Part shown: piece after piece, positions 1 through 5,657 of the stretch
Layout: every line of letters begins with the position of its first letter
Position numbering within the stretch: the first letter of the stretch is position 1
Source: CAZFPA01 sp964520975
Lineage (GTDB): Bacteria > Bacillota > Negativicutes > Selenomonadales > Selenomonadaceae
Direction of reading: 5' to 3'
DNA length: 5,900 nucleotides
Assembly: GCA_964520975.1 (NCBI GenBank)
Contig: CAZFPA010000106.1
Span: forward strand, 1-5,900
The notes under the pieces: model-generated
Seen by the model: the letters and a program-made list of their open reading frames with translations, nothing else
Told to the model about the DNA's origin: nothing
Database searches by the model: none
Made by a program: the position numbers and the translations under genes

Positions 1-68
1 ATGCTGGGTTTCTCGGCAATATACAATCTCAAAATAAATTACACCCCAATAAATCAAACATTAACATA

Positions 69-440
69 TCATCGAAAGAACAAAGAATAAACGGCCCAGA
101 TTACCAAGCCCGTCCAAAGCAGCACAACAATCGACGCTGCGACCATAAGGTAGGGCAATCGCCGTTCCAGCCGCCAGGCCTGCGCCTCACTGTCCTCTCG
201 TACCCGATACGGCAGAAGCTGCAGCAGACCGCAGACAGCCGCGGGCAAAACCACCGCGTCATCGACGAGCCCCAGAAACGGAATCGTATCCGGAATCAGA
301 TCCACCGGACTTACGAGATAGAGCAGGGCCGCAAGCATCATACCCTTGATGGCCTTCGGAGTACCCGGATGCCGCATCGCCATGAGCATGATGAGCAGAT
401 CCTTGCGAAAAAGCTTCAAAAAGCCTAAAAATCTTGCCAT
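69..440 (-). CDS. DUF1232 (YkvA-type) small membrane protein
   Basis: This is a 123-residue protein of the DUF1232 family, whose biochemical role is not established. The family core is visible at about residues 35-70: a hydrophobic stretch with YLVSPVDLIPD (41-51), then a proline/glycine turn and the acidic pair D60-D61. A second hydrophobic segment at about 97-120 and the short basic tail FFR point to an inner-membrane protein with two or three membrane-embedded segments. The N-terminus (about 1-33) is basic and amphipathic. The start chosen is the ATG at 438-440, because a strong AGGAGG lies 7 nt before it. An in-frame GTG further upstream would place that Shine-Dalgarno inside the coding sequence. 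The gene follows the hybrid kinase by 35 nt in the same direction with no terminator seen between them, so co-transcription is likely. Family membership is confident; function is unknown. Confidence 0.9.
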   Translation of the reverse strand: MARFLGFLKLFRKDLLIMLMAMRHPGTPKAIKGMMLAALLYLVSPVDLIPDTIPFLGLVDDAVVLPAAVCGLLQLLPYRVREDSEAQAWRLERRLPYLMVAASIVVLLWTGLVIWAVYSLFFR

Positions 441-447
441 CCCTTTT

Positions 448-453
448 CCTCCT
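448..453 (-). promoter_or_regulatory. Ribosome binding site deciding the DUF1232 gene start
   Basis: On the minus strand this reads AGGAGG, 7 nt before the ATG at 438-440. It rules out the upstream in-frame GTG at 459-461 as the main start. Confidence 0.85.
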
Positions 454-475
454 CTGCACACTTTCTTCTATTCTA

Positions 476-2584
476 TCATGTTTTGCAGATTCGTTCCAAT
501 TCCCGGAACAGGAGCTCCGGCTCAATGGGCTTCACAAGATAGCTGCTCATCCCCGCCACCTTTGCCTTCGCGCGATCCTCCGTAAACGCATTGGCCGTCA
601 TCGCCAGCACCGGCACAACCGGCGCATCAGCCCGCGCCATGCTCCGGATGCGCCGGGCAGCCTCCAGTCCATCGAGCCGTGGCATGCGGATATCCATGAG
701 CACAGCCTGATAGAAAAACGGGGGAGAAGCCGCAAAGAGCTCACAGGCCTGCAATCCGTCCACGGCCTCATCCACCAGGGCCCCCGCCCGCTCGAGCAGC
801 GTCCTGGCGATCTCCATGTTCAGCCCGTTATCCTCCGCCAGCAGGATATGAACGCCGGGCAGCCGGATCTCACGCCAATCACCAGCCGGCTCGGCCCGCT
901 CCACCAGCGCACCGGTCTCCGCCAGCTGCAGCGGAAGCACGATGGTAAAGGCCGTCCCCTGCCCCTTCCGGCTCTGCACCGCAATCGTCCCGCCCATGAA
1001 GCGCACAATATTGTAGACAATCGACAGCCCGAGTCCGCTGCCCGCCCCCTGGCGGGCCCGCTCTACAGATTCCTGCTCAAACGGCCGGAAAATGCGGCCC
1101 AGGAACTCCTCCGACATGCCGATGCCATTGTCACGGATCACGAATTGCAGGCGCTCCATCTGCTTCGTATGATCGAGCGCCTCCGCCGACCACCCGATCT
1201 GCCCGTCCTCCGGCGTGAACTTCAGCGCATTGGACAAGAGATTCAAAAAAATCTGCTTGAGGCGCAGGACATCGCCGCAATAGCAGCGATCCGTGTCGAA
1301 TTTCTTCTGCAGGCAGATATGACGATGCAGCTTATCAGCCTGCGGCCGGATGATCTCCATGACCTCGGCAATGAGCACCGCCAAAGAGAATTTTTCATGA
1401 CCCAGCTTGAATTTCCCCGTCTCGATCTTGGACATATCGAGGATATTGTTGATGAGCGAAAGAAGATACGCCGAGGACGCATCGATTTTCTGGAAGCATT
1501 CCCGTACATAGCCGATATCCTCCACCCGCAGCTGCGCCAGCCGGCTCATGCCGATGATTGCATTCATCGGCGTACGGATATCGTGGCTCATACGTGAAAG
1601 GAAATCCAGCTTGGCATGATTGGCTGCCTTCGCCGCCTCGAGGGCATCCCGCAGCAGCTCCTGCTGCCGGCGTTCCTCCCGGCGCTGGCGATCCAGTACC
1701 TTGATCATGCCGATTCCGAGCACATCGCTGCCAACGGGATTTTCCACGTGGATGAGCTGTATGGAGATCCAGTGATCCAGCCCGTCGCGCCCCACAGCCT
1801 GCACCTCATCGTACACCTCGTCCTCCCCCTGCTGAAAGCGCCGCAAAAGCTCCGCGGGCGAAAAGATCTGCTGAAACTTTTCCCAGTAAGCGGGCTTTAC
1901 CCGCTGCCGGGCCTCATCCAGCAGCTCCTGGATAGAACCGCTGCGCCGCGGGAAAAAGACTGGCTGCTCCTTGATGAAGCAATTATACCGCTCCATGGTA
2001 AAATTCAGGCTCATGGTCGAAAGATATGCCGTACAGGCAGCCGCCTGCAGCAGGCTGGTCTCAATGAGCCGCTGCTCATCCTGCAGGCGCCGCAGCAGAC
2101 GCACCTCGTTCTCGACCTCCGCCATGCGCTTTTCCTGCTGCTTCTTGCGCGAGATATCCATAATAAAAGAATACAGAACCTCCCGCCCATCAGCCGCCTG
2201 GCTGCGTCGACCGATATCATTGATCCAGCGCCGGCGTCCATCCGCACCCTGCGCCTGATATTCCAGAGAATATTCATCGCCGGTGGCCAGCTGCTCCGCC
2301 TGCTGCTGGCAGACACGCGGATAGTCCTCTGGCACAATGACAGCCGATGCGAACCCACCCGTCTGCCGCTGAAAATCCGCCGCATCTTTATACCCGAACA
2401 TCCGGCAAAAGGACGCACTGACCCAAAGAGCTGCGGAACCTGATGCCACCTCGCAGACCACCATGCCGCCCGGCATCTGCGACAGCATAATGGCCAGCTG
2501 CTGATCCTGCCGTTCCAGCCGATGATTCATATTCTCATAGAGCTGGCCAGAACTTTCACCGGGAAAGAGCTCCGTTTCCTTCAT
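476..2584 (-). CDS. Soluble hybrid sensor histidine kinase (PAS, PAS-like, HisKA, HATPase_c, receiver)
   Basis: This 702-residue hybrid two-component kinase has no membrane segment or signal peptide, so it should sense in the cytoplasm. An N-terminal PAS domain (about 30-145, PAS_3-like, ending DGRRRW...FIMDISRK) leads into a charged helical linker (about 144-180). A second, more divergent PAS-like segment (about 185-298) and another coiled-coil linker (298-328) follow. The dimerisation domain has the H-box FLSRMSHDIRTPMNAI, with phospho-acceptor H334. The ATPase domain has the N-box NLLSNALKF (N452), DNGIGM (485-490), FRPFEQE (499-505) and GSGLGLSIV (515-523). The C-terminal receiver (about 577-700) has the acidic pair E584-D585, phospho-acceptor D631 in DIRMP, T663 and K685. 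All catalytic residues are intact. There is no Hpt or output domain, so phosphate probably passes on to an unlinked partner. The start ATG has GGGAGG 6 nt upstream. The signal is not deducible. Confidence 0.95.
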   Translation of the reverse strand: MKETELFPGESSGQLYENMNHRLERQDQQLAIMLSQMPGGMVVCEVASGSAALWVSASFCRMFGYKDAADFQRQTGGFASAVIVPEDYPRVCQQQAEQLATGDEYSLEYQAQGADGRRRWINDIGRRSQAADGREVLYSFIMDISRKKQQEKRMAEVENEVRLLRRLQDEQRLIETSLLQAAACTAYLSTMSLNFTMERYNCFIKEQPVFFPRRSGSIQELLDEARQRVKPAYWEKFQQIFSPAELLRRFQQGEDEVYDEVQAVGRDGLDHWISIQLIHVENPVGSDVLGIGMIKVLDRQRREERRQQELLRDALEAAKAANHAKLDFLSRMSHDIRTPMNAIIGMSRLAQLRVEDIGYVRECFQKIDASSAYLLSLINNILDMSKIETGKFKLGHEKFSLAVLIAEVMEIIRPQADKLHRHICLQKKFDTDRCYCGDVLRLKQIFLNLLSNALKFTPEDGQIGWSAEALDHTKQMERLQFVIRDNGIGMSEEFLGRIFRPFEQESVERARQGAGSGLGLSIVYNIVRFMGGTIAVQSRKGQGTAFTIVLPLQLAETGALVERAEPAGDWREIRLPGVHILLAEDNGLNMEIARTLLERAGALVDEAVDGLQACELFAASPPFFYQAVLMDIRMPRLDGLEAARRIRSMARADAPVVPVLAMTANAFTEDRAKAKVAGMSSYLVKPIEPELLFRELERICKT

Positions 2585-2597
2585 AGCGCACCTCCCT

Positions 2598-2613
2598 CTC
2601 TGCCAGAGCAGAG
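2598..2613 (-). promoter_or_regulatory. Small hairpin abutting the kinase ribosome binding site
   Basis: CTCTGC and GCAGAG form a perfect 6-bp stem with a 4-nt loop (2598-2603 with 2608-2613). It ends one nucleotide before the GGGAGG Shine-Dalgarno of the hybrid kinase (2591-2596 on the minus strand). Such a stem could tune translation, but a stem this short can arise by chance. The structure is visible; a role is inferred. Confidence 0.3.
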
Positions 2614-2650
2614 CCTCACCACGATAATTTGAACATTAGTAGTATTCTGC

Positions 2651-2673
2651 AAAAATGAGGCGAATCCTCCTCA
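2651..2673 (-). terminator. Weak terminator-like hairpin in the kinase leader
   Basis: On the minus strand TGAGG and CCTCA pair (5 bp, 8-nt loop) and are followed directly by five T residues. This sits about 70-90 nt upstream of the hybrid kinase start. The stem is short, so it may be an attenuator, a weak terminator of leftward transcription from the lysA side, or chance. I found no convincing leftward promoter upstream of it. Confidence 0.25.
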
Positions 2674-2717
2674 GAGAACTTTCCGCCGTCTAATTTATAT
2701 TGATTCTGAATATCAAA

Positions 2718-2747
2718 TTGACAGAACCCCGCCTGCATTGTTATAAT
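2718..2747 (+). promoter_or_regulatory. Sigma-A/sigma-70-type promoter for the lysA transcript
   Basis: A perfect -35 hexamer TTGACA (2718-2723) lies 18 nt from a perfect -10 hexamer TATAAT (2742-2747). The -10 is extended by a TG at 2739-2740. Transcription should start around 2753-2756, about 20 nt before the first conserved base of the lysine riboswitch. A strong constitutive promoter followed by RNA-level control is the usual arrangement for L-box genes. Confidence 0.9.
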
Positions 2748-2773
2748 GTAGAAAAATCAATACTGATCATTAC

Positions 2774-2934
2774 AGGTAGAGGTGCAGACCTCATGAATAC
2801 CTGCCCGGAGCCTCCAGGCGCTGAAGGGCAGGAAAAGGGATGTCTGCCGAAACCACAGACGGATGGAAACGCCTGCGGTTGGTCGCTGGTCGAACAGGCC
2901 CCCGACTGTCATACAAACGTATGGAGAGCTACTA
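2774..2934 (+). promoter_or_regulatory. Lysine riboswitch (L-box) aptamer
   Basis: The leader carries the conserved L-box elements in order: GGTAGAGGTGC (2775-2785), GAAGGG (2823-2828), GCCGAAA (2846-2852), ACTGTCAT (2905-2912) and TGGAGAGCTA (2922-2931). Helices I can pair by eye are P1, GGTAG (2775-2779) with CTACT (2929-2933); P2, CCTGCCC (2800-2806) with GGGCAGG (2826-2832); P3, 2851-2861 with 2870-2880 (two mismatches); and P5, CATAC (2910-2914) with GTATG (2919-2923). TCCA in the P2 tip (2813-2816) is complementary to TGGA in the P3 loop (2864-2867), as expected for the P2-P3 kissing loop of this class. P4 (about 2882-2906, closed by GTCG/CGAC) is less certain in detail. The class binds L-lysine and represses the downstream gene, here lysA. 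Confidence 0.95.
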
Positions 2935-2951
2935 AGCGATACACACGCAAC

Positions 2952-2988
2952 GGCCTGCCTTCGTTTTTTCTTCGCAGGTCATTTTTTA
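2952..2988 (+). terminator. Regulated intrinsic terminator of the lysine riboswitch
   Basis: GGCCTGC (2952-2958) pairs with GCAGGTC (2974-2980), giving seven base pairs including one G-U. The loop is 15 nt and the stem is followed by ATTTTTT. It lies between the aptamer and the lysA ribosome binding site, so it is the expression platform: lysine-bound RNA should terminate here before lysA. Competing pairings exist within the aptamer (2895-2900 with 2952-2957, and 2872-2877 with 2973-2978) and could act as antiterminators. Confidence 0.85.
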
Positions 2989-3017
2989 TACCCTGTATTT
3001 CGGTAAATATGGATATT

Positions 3018-3022
3018 GGAGG
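3018..3022 (+). promoter_or_regulatory. Ribosome binding site deciding the lysA start
   Basis: GGAGG lies 8 nt before the ATG at 3031. An in-frame TTG at 3016 overlaps this motif and is therefore rejected as the start. Confidence 0.85.
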
Positions 3023-3030
3023 AATTCCCT

Positions 3031-4287
3031 ATGACAGAAAAAAGATTCCCTGTTTCCCAGGAAAAGCTGGAAGAAATCATCAAAAAGTATCCCACGCCGT
3101 TCCATATCTACGACGAAAAGGCCATCCGCCAGAACCTGCGCCGTCTCTTCAAGGCATTTGCCTGGGCACCGTCCTTTCGGGAGCACTACGCGGTAAAGGC
3201 GGCTCCGAACCCCCGCCTGCTGCAGGTTCTCCGCGAGGAAGGCGCCGGTGCCGACTGCAGCTCGCTCGCCGAGCTCTATCTGGCCGAAGCAGCCGGCATC
3301 TGTGGCGAAGCCATCATGCTCACCTCGAATGACACCCCGGCCGACGAATTCCAGAAGGCCATCGCCCTCGGCGCCATCATCAATCTCGACGACATTTCCC
3401 ATATCGAATATCTCGAAAAGAACGCGGGCTTCCCGGCCTGCCTCTCCTTCCGCTACAACCCGGGCTCGCTTATCGAGGGCAACGACATCATCGGCCAGCC
3501 CGAGGAAGCAAAATACGGCGTGACGCATGACCAGCTCTTCGAGGCCTACCGCATCGCAAAGGAAAAGGGTGTCAAGCGCTTCGGCCTGCATACGATGGTC
3601 ATCTCCAATGAACTGCATGCCGATTCCTTCATCAATACGGCCCGTCTCATGTTCAACCTGGCTGTCGAGATCAAGGAAAAGCTCGGCATTGCCCTTGAAT
3701 TCGTGAACCTGGGCGGCGGCATCGGCATCCCCTACCGTCCGGAGGAACAGGAAGTCGATCTCGAATACGTCGGTGCGGGCATCCACAAGGCCTACCAGGA
3801 AATCATCGAACCGGCGGGCCTCGACGGCCTCGCCATCGCGATGGAATCCGGCCGGGCCATCACCGGCCCTTACGGCTACCTTGTATCCACGGTGCTGCAC
3901 GAAAAGAAGACCTACAAGGACTACATCGGCCTGGATTCCTGCATGGCCAATCTCATGCGCCCGGCGCTCTACGGAGCCTATCACCATATCGTCGTGGTGG
4001 GCAAGGAACATGCGCCCTGCGACCACACCTATGATGTCACGGGCTCCCTCTGCGAGAACAACGATAAATTCGCTATTGACCGCCAACTGCCGAAGATCGA
4101 CATCGGCGACCGCCTCATCATGTTCGATACCGGCGCCCACGGTCATGCCATGGGCTTCAACTACAATGGCAAGCTGCGCAGTGCCGAACTGCTGCTGAAG
4201 GAGGACGGCAGCGTCGAGCTCATCCGCCGGGCCGAAACCCTGGACGACTACTTCGCCACCCTCCGCTACGACGGCTCCCTCATGTAA
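3031..4287 (+). CDS. lysA: Diaminopimelate decarboxylase
   Basis: This 418-residue, PLP-dependent, fold type III (alanine-racemase-like) decarboxylase should convert meso-diaminopimelate to L-lysine and CO2 in the cytoplasm, the last step of lysine synthesis. The PLP-binding lysine is K56 in HYAVKAAPNP. The phosphate-binding glycine motif is LGGGIGIPY (227-235). ESGR (272-275) stands where EPGR is usual, RPALYGAYHH (310-319) is typical, and GSLCENNDKFA (338-348) supplies the active-site Cys-Glu pair (C341, E342). The length matches the family. The canonical HIGSQ-type motif is replaced by GLHTMVIS (185-192), which marks a divergent LysA subgroup that I associate with anaerobic Firmicutes and Bacteroidetes. 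The gene is alone between the riboswitch/terminator and its own 3' terminator. The upstream lysine riboswitch strongly supports the lysine pathway assignment over an ornithine or carboxynorspermidine decarboxylase role. Confidence 0.93.
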   Translation: MTEKRFPVSQEKLEEIIKKYPTPFHIYDEKAIRQNLRRLFKAFAWAPSFREHYAVKAAPNPRLLQVLREEGAGADCSSLAELYLAEAAGICGEAIMLTSNDTPADEFQKAIALGAIINLDDISHIEYLEKNAGFPACLSFRYNPGSLIEGNDIIGQPEEAKYGVTHDQLFEAYRIAKEKGVKRFGLHTMVISNELHADSFINTARLMFNLAVEIKEKLGIALEFVNLGGGIGIPYRPEEQEVDLEYVGAGIHKAYQEIIEPAGLDGLAIAMESGRAITGPYGYLVSTVLHEKKTYKDYIGLDSCMANLMRPALYGAYHHIVVVGKEHAPCDHTYDVTGSLCENNDKFAIDRQLPKIDIGDRLIMFDTGAHGHAMGFNYNGKLRSAELLLKEDGSVELIRRAETLDDYFATLRYDGSLM

Positions 4288-4298
4288 CAGGAACCCCT

Positions 4299-4329
4299 AC
4301 GGCTGCATTTTTTATGCAGCCGTTTTTTT
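4299..4329 (+). terminator. Intrinsic terminator of lysA
   Basis: ACGGCTGCAT and ATGCAGCCGT form a perfect 10-bp stem (4299-4308 with 4314-4323) around a five-T loop. The last stem base begins a run of seven T residues. It begins 12 nt after the lysA stop codon. Confidence 0.95.
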
Positions 4330-4375
4330 ATGCCTGGAAGCATTACCTGCCGGCACCATATTCCGCTATTTTCAG

Positions 4376-4416
4376 ATAAAAATAACTGGAGCAGATGATT
4401 TCTATCTGCTCCAGTT
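4376..4416 (-). terminator. Intrinsic terminator of pfkA
   Basis: AACTGGAGCAGAT (4384-4396) and ATCTGCTCCAGTT (4404-4416) form a perfect 13-bp stem with a 7-nt loop. On the minus strand the stem is followed by ATTTTTAT. It lies about 22 nt past the pfkA stop. On the plus strand the stem is followed only by CCTTTAT, so the minus-strand reading is preferred. Confidence 0.9.
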
Positions 4417-4438
4417 CCTTTATGCTGAAAATCCAGGC

Positions 4439-5398
4439 TTAAGCCAGTACACGGGCCAAACGGACGAGCTCCGGGTCCAGGGTCTTTTGATGATTTACGG
4501 CATCGTAGAGGTCGATGCTGACGACCTTGCCGGCGTCAAAGCCGAATACGACGTTAGACGTGCCCGAAATGAGCGCCAGGGCTGCTTTTTCGCCCAGCAT
4601 GCTGGCCTTGATGCGGTCCTCTACGGAAGGAGAGCCGCCGCGCTGGATGTGGCCGAGTACCGATACACGCGTATCGATATCCGTCTTTTCCGCCACGATC
4701 TTGCCCATTTCCACCGCAGAGCCGGCACCCTCAGCTACGACAATGATGCTGTAGCGCTTGCCTTCTTCGTAGGACTTCTTGATTTCTTCGCAGATCTGAT
4801 CGAGATCGAACTTGACCTCCGGCACGAGCACGTATTCCGCGCCGCCCGCAATACCGGACATCATGGCCAGCCAGCCGGATTTGCGGCCCATGACCTCGAT
4901 GAGGATGATGCGGCGATGCGCCGAAGCCGTATCCCGAAGCTTGTTGATGGCGTCCACGATCGTGTTAGCGGCAGTATCCGCACCGATGGTGTAGTCTGTA
5001 CCCCAGACATCGTTATCGATGGTGCCCGGCAGGCCGACAATCGGCATACCGAGATCCGAAAGCAAAGCACCGCCGGTAAGGCTGCCGTCGCCACCGATGA
5101 TGACGAGACCTTCAATGCCATGCTTCTTCAGATTGGCCAGGCCCTTCTTGCGGCCGGCCTCGGTCTTGAATTCCTTGCTGCGGGCCGTCCCGAGGAAGGT
5201 ACCGCCACGCTGAATGAGATCACTTACGCTGCGGGAACTCAGCTGATACATATCGTCCTCAAGCATTCCCTTATAGCCGTTATTTATACCCCAGACCTCG
5301 ACACCCTCATGCAGAGCCGTGCGGACTACAGCACGCGCTGCCGCATTCATTCCCGGGCTGTCGCCGCCACTGGTCATGACTGCAATACATTTCAACAT
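4439..5398 (-). CDS. pfkA: ATP-dependent 6-phosphofructokinase
   Basis: This 319-residue enzyme phosphorylates fructose 6-phosphate to fructose 1,6-bisphosphate with ATP, the committed step of glycolysis, in the cytoplasm. The length equals that of the classic Bacillus enzyme. Visible motifs are the nucleotide loop TSGGDSPGMN (9-18), GGDGS (102-106), the catalytic PGTIDND (124-130, base D128), the substrate-binding MGR (170-172), AEG (E223) and GHIQRGGSP (249-257; H250, R253). Glycines at 105 and 125 match the ATP-using type rather than the PPi-using type. R22, R26, R155 and K214 match the allosteric effector site of the E. coli enzyme, so ADP/PEP control is plausible. The start is the ATG at 5396-5398, with GGGGGA 7 nt upstream. 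An in-frame ATG five codons earlier overlaps that ribosome binding site. No pyk gene is adjacent, and the gene appears to be transcribed alone. Confidence 0.97.
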   Translation of the reverse strand: MLKCIAVMTSGGDSPGMNAAARAVVRTALHEGVEVWGINNGYKGMLEDDMYQLSSRSVSDLIQRGGTFLGTARSKEFKTEAGRKKGLANLKKHGIEGLVIIGGDGSLTGGALLSDLGMPIVGLPGTIDNDVWGTDYTIGADTAANTIVDAINKLRDTASAHRRIILIEVMGRKSGWLAMMSGIAGGAEYVLVPEVKFDLDQICEEIKKSYEEGKRYSIIVVAEGAGSAVEMGKIVAEKTDIDTRVSVLGHIQRGGSPSVEDRIKASMLGEKAALALISGTSNVVFGFDAGKVVSIDLYDAVNHQKTLDPELVRLARVLA

Positions 5399-5405
5399 AA
5401 AAGTT

Positions 5406-5411
5406 TCCCCC
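5406..5411 (-). promoter_or_regulatory. Ribosome binding site deciding the pfkA start
   Basis: On the minus strand GGGGGA lies 7 nt before the ATG at 5396-5398. The earlier in-frame ATG at 5411-5413 overlaps it and has no good Shine-Dalgarno of its own. The protein from the later start aligns with the usual PfkA N-terminus. Confidence 0.75.
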
Positions 5412-5431
5412 ATTCTTTATTACTACATCTT

Positions 5432-5437
5432 ATTATA
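5432..5437 (-). promoter_or_regulatory. Probable -10 element of a pfkA promoter
   Basis: A perfect TATAAT on the minus strand sits 34 nt before the pfkA start codon. No good -35 lies at 16-18 nt. The nearest candidate, TTGAAT (5458-5463), would need a 20-nt spacer. The surroundings are AT-rich, so the match could be fortuitous. Confidence 0.45.
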
Positions 5438-5527
5438 TCCCATTGTAGAAAATAAAGATTCAAAAGTAAAGGCCTAAATAATAATATGTTATATTCAATA
5501 AATTCCTTCATATACGAAAATTATCGC

Positions 5528-5584
5528 AAAAATGTACAGCCCGTCCGGACATGGAGGTTGAAGCCATGTGGGACGGGCTGTACA
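5528..5584 (-). terminator. Long two-part hairpin terminating the AraC-family gene
   Basis: A perfect 14-bp outer stem, TGTACAGCCCGTCC (5533-5546) with its complement (5571-5584), encloses a small internal loop and a second 6-bp stem, ACATGG (5549-5554) with CCATGT (5564-5569). On the minus strand it is followed at once by five T residues (5532-5528). That makes it an intrinsic terminator for the leftward gene ending at 5658, about 74 nt upstream. It also insulates pfkA from read-through. Confidence 0.85.
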
Positions 5585-5657
5585 GGGTTTTCTATCAACA
5601 ATCGTAAATTGAAAGCTTTTCTTTTTTAATGAAATTTTTTTAACGCATTCTTCCGGG

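Noticed and set aside
1..68. Possible short gene (29 codons from the ATG at 1) or terminator of the kinase/DUF1232 unit
   Set aside because: The short frame has no visible upstream context and no motif. No hairpin with a T-tract is evident in these 68 bases.
434..2443. Long plus-strand open frames (434-1597 and 1616-2443) opposite the kinase
   Set aside because: They lie antisense to a kinase with intact domain motifs throughout. Their translations are rich in Arg, Pro, Leu and His without any family motif, which is typical of shadow frames in GC-rich coding DNA.
2700..2716. FNR-type box (TTGAT-N4-ATCAA)
   Set aside because: The arms match but the spacer is 7 nt instead of 4, so it does not fit the FNR consensus.
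2754..2990. T-box leader or other amino-acid riboswitch
   Set aside because: No T-box sequence was seen, and the ordered L-box elements and the P2-P3 kissing complementarity specifically indicate a lysine riboswitch.
2700..3332. 210-codon plus-strand frame through the lysA leader
   Set aside because: It covers the promoter, lysine riboswitch and terminator, and then overlaps lysA in another frame. The RNA structure explains this stretch.
2986..4146. 386-codon minus-strand frame opposite lysA
   Set aside because: It is antisense to a clear LysA, has no recognisable motif, and runs through the riboswitch terminator and ribosome binding site region.
4487..5455. 322-codon plus-strand frame opposite pfkA
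   Set aside because: It is a shadow of the complete PfkA, with no domain motif and no ribosome binding site of note.
5585..5657. AT-rich stretch after the AraC-family stop
   Set aside because: It contains T- and A-runs but no hairpin, promoter pair or reading frame that I can support.
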